A stretch of 9,584 nt of DNA from CAYTYX01 sp964442325. GTDB taxonomy: Bacteria > Patescibacteriota > Saccharimonadia > Saccharimonadales > UBA10212. The stretch covers positions 1-9,584 of the forward strand of contig CAYTYX010000018.1 of the NCBI GenBank assembly GCA_964442325.1, in the 5' to 3' direction. Below, piece by piece: positions 1 through 6,021 of the stretch; the stretch's first letter is position 1, and the number at the start of each line of letters is the position of its first letter. The position numbers were made by a program, and so were the translations under genes. Below the pieces are notes generated by a model. The model was not told the DNA's origin. It did not search any database and saw nothing but the letters and a program-made list of their open reading frames with translations.

Positions 1-1
1 C

Positions 2-259
2 AGAGGTTTCAAACAATATTTGCACCTTTACCCAAAAAGCGTTTGGGACGAACAGGTCGAGCCGCAGCTGTCTGGGAACATCCTAGACGAAGCCACCGCC
101 GACTTAAACGTTCAGTTCCGGACGGGCAAAACAGAGGCCGCCATAGATGGCAAGGGCAGGGTAATGCTAGAACAGCACCTGCTAGACTACGCCGGTATAA
201 ACCGCGAAGTCAAAGCCATCAAGGCAGGGCGCTACTGGCGCCTGATAGCCAACGGGTAG
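2..259 (+). CDS. mraZ: MraZ transcriptional regulator, 3' part
   Basis: The frame is open from the left edge (base 2) to TAG at 257-259, giving about 85 residues, so the 5' end lies outside the window. The visible part aligns by eye with the second half of MraZ: a LYP-x-x-x-W segment near the start, and a DGKGR motif that is the second copy of the family's DxxxR signature, followed by LLDYAGI and the closing strand RYWRL. MraZ is a ring-forming, AbrB-fold DNA-binding protein that normally heads the dcw cluster and controls it, which fits its place ahead of rsmH. It stops almost directly after the second AbrB repeat, so it lacks the roughly 25-residue tail of E. coli MraZ. The TTG at 20 is internal to the domain and not a start. 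A 365-base gap, unusual for this cluster, separates it from rsmH. Confidence 0.88.
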   Translation, partial: RGFKQYLHLYPKSVWDEQVEPQLSGNILDEATADLNVQFRTGKTEAAIDGKGRVMLEQHLLDYAGINREVKAIKAGRYWRLIANG

Positions 260-313
260 GGAAGAGCACCTTCACAACTAAGTAGTAACTTTTCTCCTTA
301 GCAGGGAAGAGCA
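258..313 (+). repeat. Pair of 11-base direct repeats
   Basis: AGGGAAGAGCA occurs at 258-268, beginning inside the mraZ stop codon, and again at 303-313, 45 bases downstream start to start. Between them CTAAG (278-282) can pair with CTTAG (297-301). The pair may be a protein or RNA contact site, or the trace of a small duplication. The exact match is seen directly; its function is unknown. Confidence 0.5.
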
Positions 314-424
314 GCCCGACAAAATGTATTCCATTTTGCCGGCGCGATGAGAAACCCACTTGTGGGTGTCTCATGGTACGAGGTCAGCTAGTTGGCAGTC
401 AGCCGATGGATATGGGGTCCATCG
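303..424 (+). ncRNA. Putative structured RNA / rsmH leader, three-hairpin part
   Basis: This non-coding stretch between mraZ and rsmH contains three strong stem-loops in a row. The first pairs CAAAATG (320-326) with CATTTTG (332-338), and CCG/CGG (316-318/340-342) extends it beyond one A-C mismatch. The second pairs ATGAGA (347-352) with TCTCAT (369-374) and ACCCAC (354-359) with GTGGGT (362-367), about 11-12 pairs with one A-G mismatch. The third pairs CGATGGA (404-410) with TCCATCG (418-424) around a seven-base loop, TATGGGG. None is followed by a T-run, so they are not intrinsic terminators. The density of perfect stems suggests a selected RNA, either a 5' leader acting on rsmH or a separate small RNA. 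It does not match RNase P RNA, tmRNA, SRP RNA or a riboswitch core that I recognise. The transcript and strand are inferred. Confidence 0.45.
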
Positions 425-479
425 TAATAAAACCCTTGCACATCTTTCAAAAATAACACCTCCCAAAACTCCACCTCAC

Positions 480-549
480 AAAGTCTCTTGTAAGAAGAAC
501 TTTAAGAGCCTAAGGTAAGATCTACCTCGGTAGATCGCACTCTAAGCTC
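480..549 (+). promoter_or_regulatory. Second hairpin group in the rsmH leader
   Basis: A perfect seven-pair stem, GATCTAC (519-525) with GTAGATC (530-536), closes a CTCG loop that fits the stable CUYG tetraloop type. GAGC (506-509) and GCTC (546-549) can extend it imperfectly. Just upstream, AAAGT (480-484) pairs with ACTTT (499-503), with an inner CTT/AAG. The stretch from 550 to 624 has no further stem of note and becomes A-rich up to the rsmH start. No convincing -35/-10 pair was found anywhere in 260-624, so rsmH may be transcribed from upstream of mraZ. Confidence 0.4.
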
Positions 550-624
550 CAACTAAAACAAAAACTCTCATAAAAACAAAAAGCTGGCTGCTGAATAGGT
601 GACCTTGTAAAAACAAAAATAAAA

Positions 625-1527
625 ATGCCAAAGACTAACCAAGAACATATACCCGTACTCCTTGACGAAGTGCTTCGCTACCTTGCGCCAAAGGCCGGCC
701 AGTCCTATTTGGACGTTACGGCAGGCTATGGTGGACACGCGGCAGCGGTACTCGCCATAACAAAGGCTCCTCAAAAAGCCGTTTTGGTAGACCGTGACCC
801 AATGGCCGGGCAGGCTCTACAAAAGCGCTTTAAAGGAACTAGGATTATCGGGTCGGACTTTCTTAAAGCCAGTCGTGAACTAACGGCAGAGGGCTTGAGT
901 TTCGACATGATTTTGGCGGATCTAGGCGTTTCGTCACCGCACCTTGACATAATCGAAAGGGGATTTGGCTTTGCCGAGGCACCGCTAGATATGCGGATGG
1001 ACCAAAGGCAGGAGCTAACGGCCGCAGAGATAGTAAATCGCTGGGGCGAAGATAAACTGGCAGCTACTTTGGCTGAATTTGGCCAAGAGCCAAAAAGTCG
1101 CCAGATCGCCAGGCTGATAGTAAACGCTCGGCCGCTCAAAACCACCGATCAACTAGCAAAGCTAGTCACCAAAGCGTGGCCGCATGGCAGCAAACGTCAT
1201 CCGGCAACCAGAACCTTTCAGGCGCTACGCATTGCCGTAAACGACGAGCTGTCGCAGCTGCAGCAAGCTTTGCCGCTCTGGGTTGAGATGCTAGCTCCCG
1301 GGGGACGACTGGTCGTCATAAGTTTCCATAGCCTAGAAGACAAAATCGTCAAACAGTTCTTGGCAGAGCAGGCAACTGCCGGCTATGAAGCAACACTAAC
1401 GATTATGACCAAAAAACCGCTTACACCATCACCCCTTGAAATCGCTTTAAATCCGCGCGCTCGCAGCGCTAAGTTGCGAGCCGCCAGCAAAATAAAAACA
1501 AAAAGAAAGGATAAAACGGTAAATTGA
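625..1527 (+). CDS. rsmH: 16S rRNA (cytosine-N4) methyltransferase RsmH (MraW)
   Basis: This cytoplasmic SAM-dependent enzyme methylates N4 of C1402 in the 16S rRNA decoding centre. The 300 residues match the usual family length and carry the family blocks in order: HIPVLLDEVL (8-17), the SAM-binding loop LDVTAGYGGH (29-38), DLGVSSPHLD (99-108), RGFGFAEAPLDMRMD (112-126), EPKSRQIARLIV (155-166), ATRTFQALRIAVNDEL (194-209) and GGRLVVISFHSLEDKIVKQF (226-245), then the Lys/Arg-rich tail with NPRARSAKLR. The ATG at 625 puts HIPVLLDEV at the usual distance from the N-terminus. It has no Shine-Dalgarno; the preceding 20 bases are almost all A with a few C and T. The stop is TGA, showing that UGA is not recoded here. 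That stop overlaps an ATG (TGATG), which could couple a 25-codon ORF to it. Confidence 0.97.
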   Translation: MPKTNQEHIPVLLDEVLRYLAPKAGQSYLDVTAGYGGHAAAVLAITKAPQKAVLVDRDPMAGQALQKRFKGTRIIGSDFLKASRELTAEGLSFDMILADLGVSSPHLDIIERGFGFAEAPLDMRMDQRQELTAAEIVNRWGEDKLAATLAEFGQEPKSRQIARLIVNARPLKTTDQLAKLVTKAWPHGSKRHPATRTFQALRIAVNDELSQLQQALPLWVEMLAPGGRLVVISFHSLEDKIVKQFLAEQATAGYEATLTIMTKKPLTPSPLEIALNPRARSAKLRAASKIKTKRKDKTVN

Positions 1528-1604
1528 TGTCGATCCAAATAATAGTCGACTCAGGCAACCAACGCGCTTACAAAGTGCCGGTCAGGGTAGAACACCCCGG
1601 CTAG
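1527..1604 (+). CDS. Possible 25-residue micro-ORF coupled to rsmH
   Basis: An ATG overlaps the rsmH stop codon (TGATG, 1525-1529) and opens a 25-codon frame ending in TAG at 1602-1604. The predicted peptide begins MSIQIIVDSGNQ and contains alternating hydrophobic residues (IIV, VPVRV). I do not recognise it. The overlap is a classical arrangement for translational coupling, so ribosomes finishing rsmH could translate it. Its last codons lie inside the first of three hairpins that follow, an arrangement like a leader peptide in which ribosome position changes the RNA fold ahead of ftsL. It could equally be a chance reading frame. Conservation in relatives would decide. Confidence 0.25.
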   Translation: MSIQIIVDSGNQRAYKVPVRVEHPG

Positions 1605-1647
1605 CACCTGCAAATGCGGGTGGGCGGGCTTATTATATGGCCCGCCC
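1577..1647 (+). promoter_or_regulatory. Three tandem RNA hairpins between rsmH and ftsL
   Basis: Three stem-loops sit almost end to end. The first has GCCG (1577-1580) with CGGC (1598-1601) plus GGGT (1585-1588) with ACCC (1594-1597), a GTCA bulge and an AGAAC loop. The second has CACCTGC (1605-1611) with GCGGGTG (1616-1622), seven pairs with one G-T wobble and an AAAT loop. The third has GGCGGGC (1623-1629) with GCCCGCC (1640-1646), extendable by G1622-C1647, around a T/A-rich loop. The last is very GC-rich, but TTGCCAGACAAATAAA follows instead of a T-run, so it is a poor intrinsic terminator. More likely roles are a pause site, an mRNA 3'-end stabiliser or processing signal, or part of a small structured RNA. 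Confidence 0.5.
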
Positions 1648-1696
1648 TTGCCAGACAAATAAATCAAAAACCGTTTAAAACAAAAACCAAAAAACT

Positions 1697-2050
1697 ATGA
1701 CATACTCAAGCTCAGTTGCCGCCGCTCAAAGTGGCCGCCAATATGCTCGCCAGAACCAAAACTCAGTTAGTTTTGCCGCTCACACCAAAGTTTTGGGACC
1801 GGTAAGTAACACTATGATATTAATTGTGCTTGGTTGTCTATTAGCGCTGTTATACTTAACCCAAGTGACTAAAACCAGTAGCTTTGGCTACACGATCAAT
1901 AATCTTCAAAAGCAGCAGGCTTCTTTGCAGGATGAGCAGGCTAACTTACAAGTTACAGCCGCGCGCTTGCAGTCACTAGATCGAGTTGCTAGCAGTAGCG
2001 CTGCCAAGAAGCTGGTGTCGGTGGCTCCGGCCGGCGCAATCCAGAACTAG
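1697..2050 (+). CDS. ftsL: FtsL-like divisome protein
   Basis: This small bitopic protein of 117 residues has the FtsL layout: a polar cytoplasmic N-terminus (1-37), one membrane segment at about 38-56 (NTMILIVLGCLLALLYLT) and an outer coiled coil. The coiled coil shows exact leucine heptads at L70, L77, L84 and L91, the leucine zipper expected of FtsL, which pairs with the FtsB/DivIC type partner and with FtsQ and activates FtsW-FtsI. FtsL sequences diverge strongly, so the call rests on topology, zipper, size and position between rsmH and ftsI, its standard place. The ATG at 1697 has no Shine-Dalgarno; a run of A and C (AAAACAAAAACC type) precedes it, as in rsmH and mraY. It lies 24 bases upstream of ftsI, presumably in the same transcript. 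Confidence 0.82.
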   Translation: MTYSSSVAAAQSGRQYARQNQNSVSFAAHTKVLGPVSNTMILIVLGCLLALLYLTQVTKTSSFGYTINNLQKQQASLQDEQANLQVTAARLQSLDRVASSSAAKKLVSVAPAGAIQN

Positions 2051-2074
2051 TCTGATTCCCGAGCTTTTTAAACT

Positions 2075-3868
2075 ATGCAGCCGAATCCATATAAGCAGCC
2101 AGTGCGGCGCCAGTGGAAGGTTACTTCGACTCAGCGCATCAAACTCTGGTATGTATTTATAGTTTTGGTAGCGGCTCTGTTTATTGGCCGGTTATTTTAT
2201 TTACAGATTGTCCGGCACGATTTTTACCGGGCGGCGGCTCTGGCCGACCAGCTCAAGGAATACTCAATCCCGGCACAGCGGGGAATTATTGAAGTCCAAG
2301 ACGGCAATACTACAGTGCCACTGGTATTAAATCAAACCTTATATACTTTATTTGCAGACCCGGCGTTTTCGACTGTGAATGCTGCCAGCGAAGCCCAGCA
2401 AGTGGCCGCAGTAGTGGGCGGTAAGGCTAGCAACTACCAGTCGCTGATGAGTGTCAGCGGCGCACGCTACGAAGTGCTGGCTAAAAGACTGAGCGAAGCC
2501 CAGAACAATAAAATCTTGGCGCTAAAACTACCGGGCGTTGGCACGCAGGCTCAAGATTACCGAGTCTATCCGCAAGGGGACTTGGCTTCTCAGATGCTTG
2601 GCTTTGTAGATGATAGCGGGCAAGGTCGCTATGGCATCGAACAGACTCTAAATGCGCAGTTGGCCGGCACGCCAGGAACACTAAAGGCTATTACCGATGC
2701 TTCCGGAGTGCCATTGGCCGCCAGCCCGGATAATGTCAAAGTTGACCCGAAACCCGGCAGCAATGTCGTTTTAACGATTGACCTCGCCATGCAGCGCGGG
2801 CTGGAGAGTATTCTAAGGCAAGGTTTGCAGGCGGTTGCCTCCAAGTCCGGTAGCGCCGTAATTATAGATCCTACCACTTGTGCTATTAAGGCGATGGCCA
2901 ATTATCCATCTTACGATCCATCCAAGTTTTATAACGTGAGTGACTTATCACTATTTTCTAATTCGGCTGTCAGCTCGACGCTAGAAGTTGGCTCGATTAT
3001 GAAATCACTAACCGTCTCGGCGGCACTAGACAGGCGGGTTATTACACCCGACACGGCCTACCATGATCCGGGTTATGTAACGATTGATGGCTCGACTATT
3101 AAAAACGTTTTGCCGATTACAACGCCGACCATCACCATTAAAGACGTCCTGCAGCATTCGCTCAATACCGGTGCTGTCCATATGCTAAAGGAACTGGGCG
3201 GCGGCAGTCTCGATAAAGCCGGCCGCGACGTCTGGCACGATTATATGGTTAATCATTTTCAGCTTGGCAAACCAACCGGCATTGAGCAAACCGGCGAGGC
3301 ATCCGGTAGTATTCCTGATCCGGATCATGGCTACGCGCTCGATCTACAGTATGCCGAGACAGCCTTTGGGCAGGGTATGAGCGCCACAATCTTGCAGATG
3401 GGAGCAGCATTTGCCTCGGCGGTTAATGGCGGTACTTACTATAAGCCGCACCTGGTTGAAGCAGTCGTGGCACCGAGCGGGGCAACCAATCAAACTCAGC
3501 CACAGATTGTTAAACAAAACGTAATTAGCTCTCAGGCTTCAGCGCAAGTCAGAGAATTAATGCAGTACGTCTTTACCCAAAACCACACTATCTATGCCTC
3601 GAACTTGCACACCGGCTATAACATTGGCGGAAAGACCGGCACTGCCCAGATAGCTAAATCAGGTGGTGGTTATCTAGACGGCATCTATAATGGCACTTTC
3701 CTAGGTTATGTCGGTGGCAATATGCCTCAATACGTTATAGCTATCAGAGTCGATAAGCCCAATCTTCCAGCCTATGATGCAGCCGGCTCACAGGCCGCAG
3801 CACCAATATTTGGCAAAATCGCCGATATGCTGATTAATAACTTTAACGTCAAACCCAAATCACACTAG
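2075..3868 (+). CDS. ftsI: Class B penicillin-binding protein, FtsI-type transpeptidase
   Basis: The protein is the D,D-transpeptidase that crosslinks septal peptidoglycan as partner of FtsW. Its 597 residues comprise a short basic cytoplasmic tail, one membrane anchor at about 24-44, a dimerisation/pedestal domain beginning with the PAQRG motif (66-70), and the penicillin-binding transpeptidase domain from about 225. All three catalytic motifs are present: S307-I-M-K310 (SxxK, nucleophile Ser), S362-L-N364 (SxN) and K520-T-G (KTG, in GGKTGTAQ). The FGQGMSATILQ segment (431-441) corresponds to the family's YGQGxxxTPLQ. There are no PASTA repeats. Adjacency to ftsL supports FtsI rather than the elongation PBP2. 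The ATG at 2075 follows a T/A-rich stretch with no Shine-Dalgarno. The stop codon shares a CTAG with the stop of the opposing gene, leaving no intergenic space. Confidence 0.96.
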   Translation: MQPNPYKQPVRRQWKVTSTQRIKLWYVFIVLVAALFIGRLFYLQIVRHDFYRAAALADQLKEYSIPAQRGIIEVQDGNTTVPLVLNQTLYTLFADPAFSTVNAASEAQQVAAVVGGKASNYQSLMSVSGARYEVLAKRLSEAQNNKILALKLPGVGTQAQDYRVYPQGDLASQMLGFVDDSGQGRYGIEQTLNAQLAGTPGTLKAITDASGVPLAASPDNVKVDPKPGSNVVLTIDLAMQRGLESILRQGLQAVASKSGSAVIIDPTTCAIKAMANYPSYDPSKFYNVSDLSLFSNSAVSSTLEVGSIMKSLTVSAALDRRVITPDTAYHDPGYVTIDGSTIKNVLPITTPTITIKDVLQHSLNTGAVHMLKELGGGSLDKAGRDVWHDYMVNHFQLGKPTGIEQTGEASGSIPDPDHGYALDLQYAETAFGQGMSATILQMGAAFASAVNGGTYYKPHLVEAVVAPSGATNQTQPQIVKQNVISSQASAQVRELMQYVFTQNHTIYASNLHTGYNIGGKTGTAQIAKSGGGYLDGIYNGTFLGYVGGNMPQYVIAIRVDKPNLPAYDAAGSQAAAPIFGKIADMLINNFNVKPKSH

Positions 3869-4857
3869 CCGCGAACTTTTGATTTTAGGCCGCGGGCTAA
3901 CCGGTAGAGGCGATATTTGGAGCTTATCGGCACATCCCAGGTGCCAACGTATTCCACGACCTGGCCGCCGAATTTTTCTTTGAATGAGCTAAAACCGTAC
4001 CACGGATGGCTCGGGCTGGCATCGGCTGGTGCAATCCCAAACAGATCAAAATAATGTCTGCCACGGTTCTTGGCGTTAAGCATCGCGTGCCATAGCAACA
4101 GCTCAGATACGTCTTTGTTGCGGGCCTCGGGTAGGGAAGCGGCATAGGTGTAATAGGCGAACTCGCCGTAATCGTGTATAACCGCTGCCCCGAGCGGTTG
4201 GCCATCGCAGTAAGCTAGCTCTAAGTACATAAAGCCGGCCGGCATTAAACACTCAGCTTGTTTTTCAAAATAATTTTTGGGGAAGAAATTAGCACCGCTG
4301 CGCCGGGCTACGCTGTCTAACATTGCCGTGAATAATTGAATATCAGCCGGCTCGGTAGAAGTTTTGAAGTCAATAGTTGCTTCGCGCTGGTTGCGTCTGA
4401 TGCGCGTACGGGTTTTTGGGGATAGGGAAATCAATAATTCTTCAGCGCTTGGCGACAGGTCAACTACGCGCGTCATTGGCGGTTCGACATCTCTTGGCGC
4501 CGGTTGGCCGCCACAGTTTTTGAGCACAATTCGCAACTCTGAGATGTTATTGTTTTTTACAATCGGTTCCAATCGCAGCCAATCAATCTTGTGATTTAGG
4601 GCTTCGGCTCTTATGGCTTCTATCGCGGGTGATAGGTCGCTAGGGCTGGCGAGAGTTGGGCCATAGGGTGCAAACCAGTAGTTGCCTAGGTGAGTCGATT
4701 TTTTTAGCAACAAACAACTCCAGCCTTCGCCCGCCAGCATATGGAAACTATGTGAAGCGGTGGCTTGGAACTGCGCCCATGCGGCCGATTGCAAAAAGTT
4801 AGCACCTCGCGAAAGCTGCAATTGATCCCATTTTTCGATTGAATTTTCAGGTGTCAT
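3865..4857 (-). CDS. FemAB/FemX-family aminoacyl transferase
   Basis: The protein (330 residues) belongs to the FemAB group of GNAT-fold enzymes, which use aminoacyl-tRNA to add amino acids to the stem peptide of a cell-wall precursor and so build the cross-bridge. Family landmarks are FLQSAAWAQFQ (21-31) near the N-terminus, the PPMTRVVDLS strand (126-135), KTRTRIRRNQ (148-157), FDLFGI (270-275) and the C-terminal YGFSSFKEKFGGQVVEYVGTWD (287-308). Its length is like FemX, and no coiled-coil arm like that of FemA is apparent. Which amino acid and which precursor it uses cannot be read from the sequence. It is the only minus-strand gene in the cluster and splits it into two operons. It has its own promoter candidate about 20 bases upstream and a very short leader without Shine-Dalgarno. 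Its codon and base make-up looks like its neighbours, so recent transfer is not evident. Confidence 0.88.
   Translation of the reverse strand: MTPENSIEKWDQLQLSRGANFLQSAAWAQFQATASHSFHMLAGEGWSCLLLKKSTHLGNYWFAPYGPTLASPSDLSPAIEAIRAEALNHKIDWLRLEPIVKNNNISELRIVLKNCGGQPAPRDVEPPMTRVVDLSPSAEELLISLSPKTRTRIRRNQREATIDFKTSTEPADIQLFTAMLDSVARRSGANFFPKNYFEKQAECLMPAGFMYLELAYCDGQPLGAAVIHDYGEFAYYTYAASLPEARNKDVSELLLWHAMLNAKNRGRHYFDLFGIAPADASPSHPWYGFSSFKEKFGGQVVEYVGTWDVPISSKYRLYRLARGLKSKVRG
3866..3899. terminator. Weak hairpin at the convergent ftsI/femAB junction
   Basis: TAGCC plus GCG (3866-3873) can pair with CGC (3891-3893) and GGCTA (3895-3899), leaving G3894 bulged and a 17-base loop. It starts on the ftsI stop codon and lies within the last codons of the opposing gene. 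No T-run follows on either strand, so it is at best a partial bidirectional terminator. Nothing better was found between the two genes. Confidence 0.2.
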
Positions 4858-4878
4858 AAGGGCGTAATCTCTGGTTGA

Positions 4879-4906
4879 ATAATAGCATGTTTGCCGGCCG
4901 TCTTAA
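4879..4906 (-). promoter_or_regulatory. Candidate promoter for the FemAB gene
   Basis: Read on the minus strand: a -35 like TTAAGA (4901-4906), a 16-base spacer and a -10 TATTAT (4879-4884). TGC directly upstream of the -10 makes it an extended -10 (TGN). Start of transcription would be near 4872, giving a leader of only about 15 bases before the ATG at 4857. It overlaps the mraY promoter candidate, so the two may exclude each other. Confidence 0.45.
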
Positions 4907-4916
4907 GTGTTATACT
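4888..4916 (+). promoter_or_regulatory. Candidate promoter for the mraY-ftsW-murG-ftsQ operon
   Basis: A -10 TATACT (4911-4916) is preceded by TGT, giving an extended -10. The -35 position 17 bases upstream (4888-4893, TGTTTG) is poor, which is common for extended -10 promoters. Transcription would start near 4923, about 58 bases before the mraY ATG. It is the best promoter match on the + strand of the window and fits the need for a new start after the antisense gene. Confidence 0.5.
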
Positions 4917-4925
4917 GGTTACCAG
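4915..4925. promoter_or_regulatory. Short inverted repeat overlapping the mraY -10
   Basis: CTGGT and ACCAG (4915-4919 and 4921-4925) form a perfect inverted repeat around one T, covering the end of the -10 and the probable start site. A repressor could bind here. The half-sites are only five bases long, so chance is possible. Confidence 0.25.
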
Positions 4926-4980
4926 ATAAAGCCAAAACCGCTACAATGTTTAAAGAGCGCGCTAACTGCTAAAACAAACA

Positions 4981-6021
4981 ATGACCAGCCTACAAATAAT
5001 TGCCAGTTCGTCTGACGTCCAAAAAATCCTAAGCTTAGGCTTCTTTTCGTTTGTCCTTAGCATGGTCATCACTCCAATGTATACCAAACTGGCATTTAAT
5101 GGGCAGTGGTGGAAAAAGCCGCGGACTCAAGCAGTCACTGGCGAGGTTGCCACTGTATTTAAAAAGCTACATCTAGCCAAACACGAGCGTCATATACCAA
5201 CTATGGCGGGGATGATATTTATAGTTAGCATCGCAATCGTAACCTTCGGTGCCAATTTAAGCAGGTCAGAAACGTGGTTGCCCCTAGCAGCGATGGCTGG
5301 AGCCGGTTTAATTGGGCTAGCTGACGATATATTCAATATCAGAGGTCTTGGCGCAGGTATCGCTGGGATGCGCACTAAGCTAAAGACTATTCTTCTTCTG
5401 GGAGTTTCATTAGTCGGCGGCTGGTGGTTCTATAGCAAGCTTGGTTTTAGTGATATCAGCATACCGTTTATGAACACTCCTTGGCACCTAGGTTGGCTGA
5501 TTGTACCGCTATTTATGCTGGTTGTATTTACGACTGCTAATGCTGTGAATATTAGCGATGGACTGGATGGCCTAGCCGGTGGATTGAGTTCTGTTGCCTT
5601 TGCCACCTATGTAATCATAGCCCTGATTGAGAAAAAATATGGCATTGCCGGCTTTTGTATGTCGGTAGTTGGAGCGCTACTAAGCTACACTTGGTTTAAT
5701 ATCTATCCGGCGCGTTTCTTTATGGGTGATGTTGGCTCATTTGCCTTGGGCACCGCGCTTGGGGTGATAGCTATGCTGACCAATACCGTCTTTATATTAC
5801 CGGTGATTGGGTTTATGTTCGTGGTCGAAGGTGGTTCATCAGCACTCCAAATACTCAGCAAAAAACTTCGTGGTGGAAAAAAGATTTTTAAATCAGCTCC
5901 AATCCACCATCACCTAGAAGCGAGCGGTTGGCCGGAAACCAAAGTCACTATGAGATTCTGGGTAATCGGCCAGGTGGCTGGCGTAGCCGGCCTGATGGTG
6001 TTTATTCTCGGGGGGCACTAG
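4981..6021 (+). CDS. mraY: Phospho-MurNAc-pentapeptide translocase MraY
   Basis: MraY is an integral membrane enzyme that transfers phospho-MurNAc-pentapeptide from UDP to undecaprenyl phosphate, giving lipid I. Its 346 residues show the multi-pass hydrophobic pattern and the catalytic motifs: the Asp pair D115-D116 (GLADD), NAVNISDGLDGLAGG (187-201) with N190, D193 and D196, FMGDVGS (247-253) with the metal-binding D250, and the cytoplasmic APIHHHLE (306-313) with H309-H311, followed by GWPETKVTMRFW. HIPTMAG (71-77) corresponds to the TPTMGG segment of other MraYs. The ATG at 4981 has an A/C-rich leader (AAAACAAACA) and no Shine-Dalgarno. It is the first gene of the downstream operon, and its TAG stop directly abuts ftsW in the same frame. 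Confidence 0.97.
   Translation: MTSLQIIASSSDVQKILSLGFFSFVLSMVITPMYTKLAFNGQWWKKPRTQAVTGEVATVFKKLHLAKHERHIPTMAGMIFIVSIAIVTFGANLSRSETWLPLAAMAGAGLIGLADDIFNIRGLGAGIAGMRTKLKTILLLGVSLVGGWWFYSKLGFSDISIPFMNTPWHLGWLIVPLFMLVVFTTANAVNISDGLDGLAGGLSSVAFATYVIIALIEKKYGIAGFCMSVVGALLSYTWFNIYPARFFMGDVGSFALGTALGVIAMLTNTVFILPVIGFMFVVEGGSSALQILSKKLRGGKKIFKSAPIHHHLEASGWPETKVTMRFWVIGQVAGVAGLMVFILGGH

Noticed and set aside
360..420. MraZ binding repeats (TGGG type)
   Set aside because: TGGG occurs at 363 and 413 but not as closely spaced direct repeats. Known MraZ sites lie upstream of mraZ, outside this window.
303..424. RNase P RNA, tmRNA, SRP RNA or a known riboswitch between mraZ and rsmH
   Set aside because: GGGAAGAGCAGCC slightly recalls the SRP GGAAGGAAGCAGC tract, but the partner strand is absent. 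No tmRNA ends, RNase P core or riboswitch core motifs were seen.
771..1145. 124-codon open frame on the minus strand inside rsmH
   Set aside because: It lies wholly opposite a strongly conserved gene, its protein has no recognisable features, and it has no ribosome site or promoter.
1616..1655. Intrinsic terminator after rsmH
   Set aside because: The hairpin is strong, but the following bases are mixed without a T-run, and ftsL follows closely on the same strand.
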